Source: Datnioides undecimradiatus | Taxonomy: Eukaryota > Chordata > Actinopteri > Lobotiformes > Datnioididae | Length of the DNA stretch: 64,000 bases | Assembly (NCBI GenBank): GCA_008933995.1 | Contig: WARS01000033.1 | Span: 8,880,287 to 8,944,286 of the forward strand | Direction: 5' to 3' | Shown here: one piece after another, positions 1-12,523 of the stretch | How positions within the stretch are numbered: the stretch's first letter is position 1 | How the letters are laid out: every line of letters starts with the position of its first letter | Made by a program: the position numbers and the translations under genes | Notes under the pieces: model-generated | Told to the model about the DNA's origin: nothing | What the model saw: the letters and a program-made list of their open reading frames with translations, nothing else | The model's database searches: none

Positions 1-1261
1 AAAATATCTTCTACCACACAAAGTAAGATTTTACTCCCGTCTCCTTTTCCTGGCTTTTCTATACCTCCTCCTCTTCAGCTTTACTCCAATCACCTCCAGA
101 CAGCACAACCTGGGTGCATCAAGGACAGTGCAAGACATTGCAGCATCGCCACACGCAGACAGCCACAGTGCGACAGAGTGTAAACAGTCCCCTTTTACAT
201 GACATCTAGTCGGGATCATTGTGCTTGCTCGGCCATGCATCACCTGCCACTAAATGATTGTGTATTGTGGGGTGAGTGGATGTGTGTCCAGGTAACTGGA
301 CGCCGGCTGGCCAGGATTGCCCGGGAGCTATCCACACCATGGAGAATGACTTAGTTGAGCCCCGCTGCTGAGCTCCTCTGAGCATGCTTAAGAGCTAAGA
401 ATTATTCCACTCATTTCTAGGTTCCTGTGAAGCATGACAAAAAACTCGAGTGCTTCATGCTCGCCCAATTCTCCTCCTGAGAGGAGCCGAGAGGCTGAGG
501 GTTTAGAAGTCGTTCAGCAAACACTCACCATGATGAACATTAATTACATCAATTAAGTGGACCACGACCATTGTCTGGGGTGACTAAAAACACTGTCAAA
601 ATGCATTGACAGAGCAGAGCAGTGAGATCCAGTTGTTTTAAGGTAGCTGCCGGGCTCAGGCTGAACATGAAGGACGTATAGTTTTTAATGTCAAAGTGAG
701 CAGTCGCCCCTATCGTCGTGTTTAGTTGCATCAAAGTTCGGTCTGAGTGGTGTCATGGTTAGTGGCTTTATCTCACATAGCCTCTCTTGTTGGTCTCTGT
801 CTCTGTTTAGGATTAACTGCCAGTATATATGAAGTGCATCTATTAAAAGCACATTCAGAGGTTCAGAGGAGCTTCCCACTTAAAAGCACAGCGTCGCTCT
901 TTTTGTATTTACAGGTGCACAGATGTGGTTACAAGTCAACGACTGCTCTGCTCAATTTCAGCAAAAAATTAGAATCCTGATTATTTTTGGTTAATTGTTA
1001 ATCATTAAATTGAATATAAAATGTGTAACGTGTAATGTGAGAGATGGTCGCTGAAGTGCACCAGAAGCATTTAAATGCGGAGAGGTGTGCATCAGAATCC
1101 ACGCGGCTGCTGGCTTGACCACAGTGAGCTGATCGAAACATGCCACAGCCCCGAGTGAGTTGGGTTTTTAGGGAGGGGTGAAATCTCACCGCTGAAAAGG
1201 AAATGGGTGCGGCGGCTTTATAACACAAGGCGAAACGACAGCATCATTGGAAATCAGAGTG

Positions 1262-1360
1262 CGAAATAATAATCGTTTTATCTTGATTATCTTGTTTTCA
1301 TAATCACTGCAAGCCGAAATCATATTGAAAATAAAATTTGATTAATCGCCCGGCTCTAAT
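1262..1360. mobile_element. Degraded end of a hAT-like fish interspersed repeat
   Basis: The stretch from aataataatcgtttta to ttgattaatcgcccggctcta resembles the terminal part of the common vertebrate repeat that ends '...ttgattaatcgcccagccctaa'. Only one end is recognisable; the other end and any target-site duplication were not found. Classification as a non-autonomous hAT-type DNA transposon is from memory of the family. Confidence 0.45.
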
Positions 1361-1479
1361 ACGGTATGCACAGAATGTTACTATACAAGGTGTCCAGGGC
1401 CTCAGCAGATTAATGCAATATGCTGTAAGTTTTTATTAAGTTTAGTAAATCATGTCAATTTATTTTACTTTGCCAGAGG

Positions 1480-1480
<1 letters not shown>

Positions 1481-1515
<35 letters not shown>
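1481..1515. repeat. (TG)n microsatellite
   Basis: About 17 uninterrupted TG units, followed by degenerate tgtt/tgcg units to about 1540. On the reverse strand it gives a spurious His-Thr repeat frame. Confidence 0.95.
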
Positions 1516-1518
<3 letters not shown>

Positions 1519-2238
1519 TTTGCGTGCGTGTGTGTATGTGTTTATGTCCTTTGACTGCAGTTCATGGTTCTCAGTGTCAAAGATAAATCTGATGTGAACA
1601 GTGTAAATGTTTGGAAAAGAAGTCATACACGGAGGGAACATATTCCAGATTTTTAACTTGGCATAATAAATAAAGCCCATTTTTATGTGAATACTAACAA
1701 ATAGCCGTGGTGGCCAGTAGATAGAAAGTGAAACAGTAACTGTGACTAGAGCGTGAAGTCACTTCAGCCACAGCAGCTCACAGTGTAGCGTGTGACACAA
1801 AGCGCAGACCACACAGTGGTGTGCTGACGTTTCAATAGGGAGGGGAGTCCTGACTAGCTCCCTCTGTCGGGAACACACACGCTCTTGTCCTTGAGGTGAA
1901 CAGTAAAAGGCAGAAATGTGTAACACCCGCGATGCCGCTAACGGCAAGTTGACAGTGCTACTGAAGACACTGAATGCCTGATGACCTTGGTAGCCATGCA
2001 TAATGATGCACACTTAGAGTTTATTTTTGGTACACAATGATCCATATAATTAACTCTGTAATACAATGAATCGCGTTTCCATCATCTTGGCAGTTGCCTG
2101 GAGTTTGTTTTACTTATAAATGATTAACAAGGTTGCATTCAGTTAGTCATATGTGGCTGCGTTTATATTTAGACAACAATGCTGCCACTGCCAGTGTGAG
2201 TAAAAGTCTGTGTAAACCGTTTATGGTTACATAATTAA

Positions 2239-2412
2239 TTAGGGCTGCAACTAACGATTATTTTCATAATTGATCATTCTGCCAATTATTTTCTCGATTA
2301 ATCTCCCTGTCTCTAAAATGATAGGCAATTGTGAAAATGGCCCTCCTAATTTCCCAAAGACCAAGTTGCTTGTTTAGTTTGACCGACAGTCAAACACAAA
2401 GATTCTCAGTTT
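2239..2412. mobile_element. Left part of a 'GGGCTGCAACTAACGATTATTTT' repeat (hAT-like, non-autonomous)
   Basis: The end ttagggctgcaactaacg, the following attattttcataattgatc and ttctcgattaatc, and the inner tttcccaaagaccaag and caaagattctcagttt all fit a repeat very common in fish genomes. The matching far end (a gttgcagccctaa-type terminus) is not recognisable, so the element is truncated or too diverged beyond about 2412. Age looks old given the divergence. Confidence 0.65.
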
Positions 2413-5039
2413 GAGAGTGAAGCAGGTGAAAGCCGGCGGCCATGCAGGAGTTCAGCGACAGACAGGATGAGAGTTTACAGTGCGTATGTACAGAAGTTGT
2501 TGTACTGTTCCAGTGGTATATAAAAGCAGGGTTTAATCGTCCCTTCATTCTGCAAGTAGCTGGAACAAACACAGAAACATCGCCCACTGAAGTGTCATCA
2601 TTTGAATTCCCCTAAATGTTTAAGCGTTGACTATTCATCACTTTTATTACAGTGGTCACAACTTTTGAATATGCAGCGAGAACCTATTAGAATCTAATTT
2701 GTCGGTGCAAGCAGAGAAATAAAAGACAGCCTCAAACCAATTTATTGCTTTGTTGTTTGAACAACAATGAGACCAAATACTTTTTTCCTACTGTTATTTG
2801 AATTAAAAAATCTGGAACTGAATGGAAAAATTAAAAAAAAATCTTAAACAAACTAAATCTCAATTACCAAAAAAAAAAAAAAAAAAAAAAAAAGAGCATA
2901 ATTTGTGGCTGATTAACTGCTAGCATTGTCGCTCCATTAGTTTAGCAGAGAATACAGATTCACGAGAGGGGAAGTGAGTTGGACAACAGAGAGAGCGCGA
3001 GTCAGGTTTAGGAAGCTTTAAAGCCTGGAAACTGGGATATTCCTGCGTTTACCTTCTCCTGTTTATCTCCTGCTCCCTCCCTTAACGTGTCCCTCACATA
3101 GCCACACTTCCAGAGATTAAGGTTCCAGGGTGGTCGTGGCTAGATGGTAACTTCAGATTGGTCAAACTCTTGCACGTGCGCGGTTGATACAGCATTGGCT
3201 TTAAGAAGTCTGGTGATGTTGGACAGAGCGACGTGGTGGATGAGCGGGTCAGTTCCAGAGCTTTGACCTTTGACTAAAAAACAAACTAAGTCAGCTTAGT
3301 CTGAAAATCAAAAATTCAAAGTATATTCTGAAGGCAAAAGAAGAACACGGGTATACAACTCTCACAAGTTTCACATATCTAGGGTTACTATCCAGACCGG
3401 ACCCTCCGGGGTGATTAGCTGCCTTTTTTCCCACAAGTGTGTGTGTGTGTGTGTTTGTGAGAAAGGAGAGGGAGGGAGTTGCAGAGTGGGGATAAGGTGC
3501 GTAGTTGGAGGGCCTGTCATAAAAAGCCATTATTGTAATTGGAAGTTAAAATCCCATTTGTTTTCCCCTCCAGTGGTTACTGGCAGCGCTAAGACAGGGG
3601 CCTCGTTACAAAAATTAACATTTGGTGTCAATGTCAGGGGTCACGCAAGAGAACATCAAGTTACTGAAGAGGTTGCCAGTCAAACAGCTGCACAGGAGAG
3701 ATTATGTACCCCAGAGAAGAAGCTTCTGTTGCCCTGTCGCTGCTTTGTTTGTAATCTTTCCCAGTACTCTTTGTTCAGCGGCAATAATTCAACCTGTGGA
3801 CTTTTCGTGTTTCATAAACTCTGGGTGGAGATGAATTAACATACTGTAATTACTGTAACTGGATGTTCTCACCGTGCTCTCTGTCTCCTGATACAGTCTC
3901 TGAAGCTCTGTGTGTACTCTGTAAATCTGTTTGTCCTGACCTTGTCTGACAGACCACGTGTCCTCCATGCTGTCCCTTTCACTGACCCCTACTCCACCTC
4001 GGTCTTGAAATTATGTGAAGTGCCGATAATGTGACCTCATGGATTTATTTCATCTGCCTTAATTCATTTACTCATTTCACAGGAGCCATTTGTTGGATGA
4101 TTTCTGTCTGACGTACCCAGCTGTTCGTCCTCTGACGGTTCTGTTCATGTTTGTGTTGGGAGCCAAGGTTTTTTTGGAGCTTTTACCTCTTGTAAAGTTT
4201 CGGCAGGTCTGTAAAAGACCACAAGTGGTCCTTCCATATTAAATGATTTGACGTGATATTCAAAGACACAACAACGCTGGTGGACCCTCAAAACCTGGTA
4301 CAAGTTACAAGTTCAGAGACAGGGAGAGGGCAGCAGAGACCCAAAGTAGACTGGGAGCCACTATAGTATAAAGAACAGAGCCCAGTCCCAAACACAGCTG
4401 TTAAAAGTGACTGCAGGGTCCTGACTCTGTCTCCTCTATGTGCCACGCTGGACTGAAGGGAGGATCAAACTATGTCAGTGAGCCAGCCTTTGCTTGAGAA
4501 CTGCTCAGCCCTCTGCTGAGGGTTTTAAAGGTCAGTGGGATTAGTTCGGTGAGGTCCACATCCTTTCCCCATGTTCAGTCCATACTGTTACACGTTCAGT
4601 GAAAAGCTTTAAAAAAAATTAATCATTACTTTAAAAAGAAAAAGATCATTTGTAGGTTTCTGTTTTCAATCTAAGAAACATGTTGAGTCCGTTGCCTTCC
4701 ATAGAAAACCTTTGCAAAGCTGAATTTTGAAATACTGTTAATCAAGCAGACACTGTTTACATCCGTGTTAACTTCGAGCACTCCCCCCTTTTCTTTTCTG
4801 CTATTGCAGCGATTTTGCTGCGCTTCTTTGCATCTTATTGCAACCAACTGTAGATCAGTAAGACAGGAAGTGAAACTGGCGGCAGAAATACAGTTTGTTG
4901 CTTCACCTGAGTGTGCGTGCGTGTGTGTGCGCGCATGTGTGTCCTCGTGTTCATACACAATACAAACAAAATGGTAGACTCACCATTGTTTCTCCATAGC
5001 AGTACTAACGGTCAAAGACTCCACAGGGTGCCGCCAAGA
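2413..5039. other. Intronic stretch without a gene
   Basis: Mostly unique sequence. It contains an (A)25 run at 2869-2893, a short (GT)9 tract at 3437-3454 and a GT/GC-alternating tract near 4911-4940. The longest open frame (3411-3839, +) starts through the GT tract and shows no domain. Confidence 0.7.
2869..2893. repeat. Poly-A run (25 bp)
   Basis: An uninterrupted run of 25 A residues within an A-rich neighbourhood (2805-2895). It could be the tail of a retroposed sequence, but no retroposon body was recognised next to it. Confidence 0.9.
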
Positions 5040-5560
5040 GAGGGAGAAAAAAAACATTTTGTTTATGAAAGTATTAAACTGCAGTGCTCATCAAAATGAA
5101 ATAATAATACAAAACATTTACAAAATGCTTCACAAGAGCAAAATGAAAAAGAAATAAAGCAATAAAGCAAGAACATATAGGCCCGTATTAAGTACAATGA
5201 GAAAGTAAAATAATAAATAAATAGATTAGTAGACATACACAGTGGGAATTACTCATGTTAAAGCGCACTTAAATTGTGTTTTTAAAAGGGCATTCAGAGG
5301 AGCACAAAGGATTTGCAAAGGCCTGGCAGCCCCTGGTTTTCAGTCTGGACTTTTAGAATCTCTAAAAAGGGCCCACAGGAGGATCTCAGGGTCCACTTAT
5401 GCTTATATAGGATTAAACATACAACAGTGCACTCAGGGGGCAGTCCCATTACGACCTTAAAAGTGATAATTAAGATTTTTTTTTAGCCTTTTTTTTAAGG
5501 AAAGAAGCTTAAAAACTGAGGACAAATTGATAGTGATTAATCCATCTCTCTATGAATGTC
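5040..5560. repeat. Degraded teleost interspersed repeat, probably retroelement-derived
   Basis: The A-rich part with 'aatgcttcacaagagc' and 'aaataaagcaataaagcaa', then 'cacaaaggatttgcaaaggc', 'ctttttagaatctctaaaaa'-like text, 'aggatctcagggtccac', 'gggggcagtcccattacgacc' and 'ttaaaagtgataattaa', follow in order the layout of a widespread fish repeat that I recall but cannot name. The copy is strongly diverged. Ends are approximate and no coding capacity is apparent. Confidence 0.45.
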
Positions 5561-5829
5561 CTACTGTTATGGGACATGAGCAACACCCAGAGATTTGTAT
5601 TAAGAACACATATTTTCACTGTTTTGGTGTTGTATTTCAAGGCACGACTGGCTCATGTCAGAACGAGATTAATCTCAGTGGTCCGCATGCTAAGTAGACC
5701 TCCACAGCCACATGAAGCCACGCTGTGTCTCATAACCCTGGAGTGAGTTTTAGACATCCCGTCATGTTCACAATATATTGTCTAGGAAATTTGTTAAATG
5801 TTCATAACGTGCTTGCTCAAATGTCCCAG

Positions 5830-6060
5830 ATTTTGCCACAAGCAAGCATCTAATTAGCATAATATTCATATTTCTGAAAAGCTCTTAAGAGCACTTCTGG
5901 CATTGTCCATTTCTCTTATTTGCCTCTTATTGCTGTAACGTTTGCTTAATGCCTGGCCTGTGCCTAGCGATCACATGCTGTGCTCATTGTGAATGCAGTG
6001 TGAATGTGCTGTTTGGGTATGGGCCCATGCATCTCCAGGGCCCTATAATCAGCTCTAAGC
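5830..6060. promoter_or_regulatory. Candidate intronic enhancer or conserved block (homeodomain/POU motifs)
   Basis: Unique AT-rich sequence carrying TAATTAG at 5851-5857 overlapping ATTAGCAT (5853-5860), whose complement ATGCTAAT is a POU-octamer variant, followed by AATATTCATA. No repeat signature is present. The call is inference from motif clustering alone; a cross-species alignment is needed to show conservation. Confidence 0.25.
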
Positions 6061-6089
6061 TGCTTCTATCAATCTTCATAACTGTAGTG

Positions 6090-6320
6090 GGTTGAGGAGG
6101 GAAGTGCAGCTAATCAGCTCTAACCGGCCCCATGTTCAGCCTGACTGTCACTGTTATAGCAAGGCCATATGCAAACAGTGTCCCGTACACGTGTGGCCCA
6201 TACTCACATCTTGGCCGTCTCGCAGGGCCATTCCACAGATGGCCGGCTCCGGCAGAAGTCAGGTTTTTGAAAGGGCCTGTGACTTTCAGTGAATAGCTGT
6301 TAGCGTAGGTTAATATAGGA
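6090..6320. promoter_or_regulatory. Candidate conserved non-coding block
   Basis: A non-repetitive stretch of mixed composition (aaggccatatgcaaacagtg, then GGCCATTCCACAGATGGCC at 6227-6245, an interrupted GGCCAT/ATGGCC palindrome). ATATGCAAAC at about 6166-6175 resembles a POU octamer (ATGCAAAT with one change). Low confidence; motif-based only. Confidence 0.2.
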
Positions 6321-7422
6321 GTGGTGGCCCTGCAGCGGTGGCAATCACAGCTCTGATCAGAGCCGGGCTTCAAAGACGTCTGTGCAAGTTGAAGCCAGAG
6401 TTGTCATTAGCTTCTGCCCTGTGCTTGACAGCCCTTCCCCACCCCCAACTCCTTCTTCCTGTCTCCCTCTCTCTCTGTCTCCGTCTTTGTCTCTCCCTTA
6501 TCGCACTCATTTTCTGTCTGTGTGCAAATGGCTACTGTAATCCCGGGTCTGGGTGCTTGGGCCTGTCACTCCACATTTGCACTAAGCATCTTTCCTTCTC
6601 TCATCTCCTTTGCCCTAATTGTATTGTAATAAGCAATTACAGATCTATTTATGCACACTAGAGCTGAGATTGGACCACTTTTTTAAGAGGCCACACAGGG
6701 GAGTGGAAGTGGACCAAGCAGTGCCCCTTACCCTTAACTTGCACCCGGGCAAAGACGCCACGACTGCTAATCGCTCAGCTTTCTCTGTTTCTCTCACTGA
6801 TGATCTAATCCTGCTTTACTATCCTGCGCTCTCCTTCTGTTTTCCATCCTATGCAGAACGCCCTCTAAAGCAAAAGTGATTGTGCTGTTGTTTGTTGTTT
6901 ATTGGCTGTGTTCTCTCTTTGTGAGTCAGCTCTAGTGATGCAAATGAGCAGAGGCAGTGTTTACCTGGACTGGCCATGTTTTCCCTGTGTGTGCTTGTGT
7001 GTGTGTGTGTGCACACGCGCATCGTGCCTGCACAACGTCTAGGCCTTTGATCATACTACATTGCATTGACAGATGCTCTCTGGTGCTTTCTGGTTGCTTA
7101 TGAACGAGGCCACAGACGGGATCTGAATGCCAGTAATTATATCCCCTTGCTAGAACGATAACAATTGTGGCTTATACAACAAAGTGCGATGGCTTTTTTC
7201 TATCTGTCCCATTATTTTTAGGTATGAGAAATGACATCGAAATCCCCTGTCTGCTTCCTCCCTGTCTGGGGCTCTGTGTTTACAGCTGTTTGTGAGCCTG
7301 TATGTGTGAGAGGTGGGGGCCATGATAAAGGCTTACACCTTGTAATCATAGCTGGATGCGTGATCTCAGCGACCTGCCTGAGAACTGGCTTGGAGAATGG
7401 TGTGCATGTGGTGTGGGTGCAT

Positions 7423-7449
7423 ATGTGTGTGTGTGTGTGTGTGTGTGTG
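7423..7449. repeat. (GT)n microsatellite
   Basis: About 13 uninterrupted GT units. Confidence 0.95.
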
Positions 7450-8649
7450 ATTGTTGTAGAAAGGAGGGTGGTGACGGAGAAATCCTCTAACAACACATTT
7501 TCAGTAAGGCATAGTCAGTTAACCAGGAAAATGACCGAATCAAAAAGAAAGGAAGAATTGAGGTAAGAACACTGGGAGCGAGATCTGAAGAGAAAGTGTG
7601 AGTTTTACTGATGCTATGCTCTCATTCGTATGTTAAAAGTATATATTATATCATGTTAAATGTAAATACAGACTGTGTCCTGTAGAAAGCAAGAGCAGCA
7701 ACGATTTTATTTACAGTTTTAAAGTTGTTTCATTTTAGGTTTTCTGCAGTTATTAACTTTTTAGTCTTAAATTGAGAAAATGTACCAAAGCTGGCATTAA
7801 ATGCAACTATGCAACAATATATACTCTACGGTATTCTTATATGGATATTATCAGGATTTGCGGCCTTTTATAGGCGCTAAAAAGTCAGATTGTGTCATTT
7901 GCAAGGACTGCATCACAGATTTGCAAAGGCACCGCTGCAAATTTCATGTTTGGTCTCATGCAATATGCATTTTAAGGCGTTTCTGTTCAGATATACAATT
8001 TATAGGTGTGCAAAATGGAAATTCATACAAATCGCCACTGTGCCTGACTCATAATCGCAGACTGACCGCGGCGGCAAAGGTGTAAAATCTGCTGCGCTGT
8101 TTCAGTGTTTACACGGGAAGGTGAGAGGCCGACGCCAGGTTAAAACAGTGAAGCCAGAGAGATGGACAGAGTAGGAGAAATGAAAATGAGAAGATGCATT
8201 ATGAAGTTGCATCGCTTCAGCTCCCCCATTCATCACCATAAAGCAAGAAGAGCAGCAGTGCAACAACCTGTTATTTTCCACACAGTCTGTTTGCCTCTGC
8301 GGCCTCCTGCCTGAGTATGTATTTTTACTGACTTCGAGCGGCTCGCAGCATGTCGTCCAGTGCCATATGACTGAAGCAGCCAGTAACAGCTACTTATTAA
8401 GTAGCCAGTTATATGATTTTTAAAAAGTTTTAAAGAGTTATAAAGTTCTTTTCTCCCATCATTGATTTTTTTCATAACTTCCATCACTGATCTTTTTGTC
8501 GAGGTGATGACATTTGGCTATTTAACTGATACATGCTCACTGATAGCCTCTTGTTGTGGGATGAAAACACACTCACACTTGGAGAAGTGCCTTCACTTAA
8601 ATCAATATTCCAAGTTCGGCGGCAGAAACCTTTAGTTTTGTGCTCCGCT

Positions 8650-8857
8650 GCTCTCCAGACATGCATAACACGCGTCAAAACAGTCCAGCATCAAATCTCA
8701 CTTTGCTGCACTTTAATGCAAATCAGATAAACTGGTGCTGGGCTCATTGACATCAGCAGCCTTAGTAAATACGCTGCTACATTTAAAAATTGAGGAGATG
8801 CTAAATTTCGCTCCCCCCGATGGTAATCTGCGACAGGCTTAGTAAATAGCCCCTTAA
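8650..8857. mobile_element. Non-autonomous DNA-transposon-like fish repeat, right end
   Basis: The terminus 'gctaaatttcgctccc', 'gatggtaatctgcgacagg' and 'cttagtaaatagcccctt' matches a repeat end I know from fish genomes (reverse: ggggctatttactaagcc). 'ccttagtaaatacg' at about 8760 and 'gcttagtaaatag' at about 8838 form an internal direct repeat. The left end was not found; 7850-8090, with similar vocabulary, may belong to the same element. Superfamily not assigned. Confidence 0.45.
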
Positions 8858-11181
8858 ATGTTAAGATATTTGTAAGCAGTAATTCATCTATGAGATAAAT
8901 GTTTGGGGATTTTTGAAAAATTTCATAATGACTATTTTAATGTGTGAAAACAGCCTTGATAGTAAGGCACAGCTAAAACTGAAAACCCACGGTGAAGAGT
9001 TGGAGGACGTGCAAGTTTCATGTTGGAAAAAGATGGCGTAGACATTGATCTGTAATCTAAGAATGAACATCTTCGTCAGCCGTCACCTCGCCGTGAAGCC
9101 ATTAAATGTCTGTGTCTATCACTGCCGTGCCTTTCTGGGTGGAATTTAAAAGACAACATACTTGGAGCATCAGAGCTGCAGTGTCTTGTGTAAAATCTCA
9201 AGATTTGCATAAATATGTTACATATTTCTTTTCTTCCGCTGTGCCTGCATCTCTCCTGCTTTTTTCTTTTTTTATATTGTTTCACACTATATTCATTTCC
9301 TCTCATACCCTACTTGGGGAGTTAATAACATTCACGCTTTGTCTTTGCAGTCTCAGCTCTGCACGCATGTTCAAAACACTAATAGCTTTTTGTAGGCACA
9401 ACACAGAGGCTCTTTGAATTGTGTTTGCTGCCACAGGTAGAGGTACTAAAATTTCCACAAATAATAATGATATTGTATGCTGCAATATTAGCTACAGGCT
9501 TATCTTTTTCAACTTCCTCAGCGCTCAACAGCAGCCCCCCCCCCCTTTTATAGCACATACTTAAACCAGGAGCACAGTATTATAAAAGATTTGCAATGAG
9601 CTGCATTGTTTACACTTTGGGGGGGGGGCAGGATACACCTACACACGCGCCACGAACATATACACACACACGCACAGGCAAATCAGACAATGGATCAGAG
9701 TCATCAAAGGGAAGCAGCCTGGGCTTGAGTGACTTTGATAATTAGCTGCCTGGCATGGCCTAAAAAGATATGTCCCAAGTTTGTCCTGTTGCTTTGTGAG
9801 TCAGAGAGGGGCGTGTTTTAGTTGCCAAACTGCCCGGTGTGTGTTTTACATAGATTTTGTGTTTGTTTGTTTCTCTGACTATGAAGTTTTGCCAGAAAAG
9901 TCACCCCTAAAGTTCCCTGGAAACTTAAAGATTTGAGTTCACAGATAAATAGAGGTGAATAGCACCGGTCATTGACATTATTGACACGGCCAGATTTCTG
10001 TCCCTGCTTAGCTTCCACCAGCGCTTTGCACCACCCTGGCTGACTCACTTCGTGTCTGGAGTTCCGCTCGGAAACTCTCTGCCCCCCCCCCCGCAGACCA
10101 CACCAAAATGATTAGGCACATTGCTGCAGCCTGAAATTCGTCAAGGCAAAATCCTGAATACAACGTGAACAGTAGACTGATGCGCTGGACTGCGCCCACC
10201 TCAAACGTAACCTCTTAATGAGCCTGTGATGAGTCAGGTACAATTGCCTGCACTGTGGTGTCCCACTCAGGCACGCATAAAGACAGACTTTTGCCATTCT
10301 CAGGTCCTTTTGCCACGCCACAAAGCCCTGCAGGGTGTAAGAACAGAGAGAGTAAATCTTACTTTTGTCCAGCCCAAGACAAGAATAAAGAGCTTTTTAT
10401 ACAATATGCTTGTATGATTTTTTTTTTTGTGTCACGGATATGAATAATTTGAACAGCTCAGGGATTTACTAGGTGTCAGGTTCTGTGCTCCCACTATGCT
10501 AGCCTCCACATCCTTCCCGGCTACTCACTGTGATGTCAGCAGCTGCCAAGAGTGTCTCACTGCGTGTGTATGCTGCAGGCTGGGGGTAGGATATTGTTGT
10601 TGACGTGTATGGACAAAGCAGTCCGTTTTAAGCACTCTCTGGACAGTATTTACGTGACCTGAATTCGTTGCTCTTTTCCATGTGGACTGACAATAGCTGG
10701 CGTTCTTTACACATTGTTAAAGCACCAGCACCAGCCCTGTAATGCGGACTATGTAACAGTGATTTCGAGTCGAAGCTATTTTTGGCCTCGGATGCTCAAT
10801 TTGCGAGCAACCAGTGCGTGATTCACTGAAGTTACAATCTAAATGCAGGGTTTAAGCTCTGGAAAATGATGGATGTTGTCAGTTTGAGTTGTGCTTTTAT
10901 TCAAATCAAGATGGTGCAGATGCTGTTATCATCATTACTTGGAAAGATTGAAGTAGTTCAGAGCTAGCCCTCGCTGCTTAAGTGACAGGCGTCACGAGAT
11001 AACTCTGGTAGCTTTTTCTTGATGACCTCACAGAGAAAGGTCACGCTGTTTCTAAAGGTATATGGTCTGTCATTTTGTTCTGTCTGTTATTGTTAAAAAC
11101 TGCTAACAGGTGTCTAAGAGTGCACCAGAAGCTTTTTACATTTTTGTCTGCCTCTCTGTATGGATCTGCGGCGTGCCTTCT

Positions 11182-11195
11182 ATTACCATGGTAAT
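11182..11195. promoter_or_regulatory. Perfect 14-bp palindrome, RFX X-box-like
   Basis: ATTACCATGGTAAT is a perfect palindrome and differs from the symmetrical RFX-factor X-box (GTTACCATGGTAAC) only at the two outermost positions. Binding is inferred from the motif; a single motif is weak evidence of function. Confidence 0.35.
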
Positions 11196-12509
11196 GCACT
11201 AGGGCCGTAATTGTTGCAGCCGTTTTGCACGCACAGCCTCGTACACTCAAGAAATGAGAATCACACTGATGTGTAAGCACACGCGCACCCAATCGTGCAC
11301 ACTCATAACTCTCCTTACTGTCTCTTAGGGATGTGCAAAAATAACCGAATGCTTGAAAAATTGGGTTAAAGGAAAAACTGGGTTGAAGAGTGGTCCATTT
11401 TTAAATCTGTCAGCTTGAATTGAAATGTTGTAGACAAAAAAAAAAAAAAGACTTTTAAAATACTACACCAGCCAGGCCCAAATGATCAGAACTAATGTTG
11501 CTGTAAATGCAGTGGAGGGAATTTTCTGTTCCCTGGTGGTTATTATTGCCCAGTGTGTGGTTTGGTTTAAAAGAAAATGCATTTGGTAAAATGTAAAATG
11601 ATCTGTGTCAAATTAAATGCAATTCCAAAGTCATTTCATCCAATCAGCTTGGTGTTATTGCACTACAAAAATAACAGCAGTTCTTTAAGTAGTCAGGAAC
11701 TAACTGATAGATGCTTTTTGTGCGTTTGCAAAATGCATCAATTGTCCAAAAAGACAAGACGGTCACCAGTAACCTTTTGCTCCTGGTTGTATCTCCAACA
11801 GTGGTAACACCAGATGGTATAGCCATAGCTATACAGGGACACAATATAAAGCCATGAGGCTTAATGTCTGTTGTCACCATGGAGAGAAAAATAGAGAAAG
11901 TAATTGTGTTGTACTAGGACACAAGCAATCCCATCAGCTATTGGGCAGACATGTCAAAGTATAAAGACAAGGCTGAAAACTTGAGCGGTTGCTGCCTGAT
12001 GGAACAAGGCCGAAAAATGACATGGGAATGGGTGGCCCACGAGGGATGCGGGACAAACAGCTGATGTAGAGAGGCGAGCAGAGATGAACATTGACTTGTT
12101 TATTTTTTTTTAACCCAGATTGGCAATGATAAAAGTGAGTGATGTTGATAAATACTCGCACAGCCAGTTTATCAGCAGCTGTCTGGCTTGGGGTTGCCGG
12201 CGGCAGCATCCAAGGCTGATAACCTCTGAGGCCTGAGGCATGATGTTGGGGGGTTGGGAGGAGGCGGGGCAGAGGATGATGCAGCTGCTGTGTGTTGGCC
12301 AGTGTGTAACCCTAAACCGGTCAGTTGATATTTTGCATGTCCAATAGTGGTAGTCAAACCCTGAGTGTAGTAGGAATGACAGCACCACCTCTGTGAGCTG
12401 TGCTGAGGGGCTGTGATGCTCATCACACAGCAGGAAATAAAATTTGCGGGATGAATAAAAAATGGAGACTTAGTTATTCTTAGATCCTTGCCCCGTAGCA
12501 CAAAAAGTC

Positions 12510-12523
12510 ATTACCATGGCAAC
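12510..12523. promoter_or_regulatory. RFX X-box-like motif
   Basis: ATTACCATGGCAAC matches the symmetrical X-box consensus GTTRCCATGGYAAC at 13 of 14 positions. A second, weaker copy (GTTACTATGGTGAC, 12649-12662) lies 126 bp downstream. RFX factors act in ciliated and neural cells, where Musashi genes are also expressed; the connection here is inference. Confidence 0.4.

Larger units (their letters stand above)
5561..7840. other. Intronic stretch without a gene
   Basis: Unique-looking sequence with two candidate regulatory blocks (5830-6060 and 6090-6320) and (GT)n tracts at about 6989-7011 and 7423-7449. Open frames of 60-111 codons have no recognisable domain and two of them run through GT repeats. 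Confidence 0.7.

Noticed and set aside
880-960. Acceptor-like tttttgtatttacag followed by an open frame
   Set aside because: The downstream translation does not resemble the Musashi-2 segment preceding RRM2 or any other known protein.
3411-3839. 142-codon open frame (+)
   Set aside because: Starts through a (GT)n repeat giving Cys-Val repeats; the remainder matches nothing known.
7218-7566. Overlapping His-Thr-rich and Cys-Val-rich frames on both strands
   Set aside because: Both are translations of the (GT)n microsatellite at 7423-7449.
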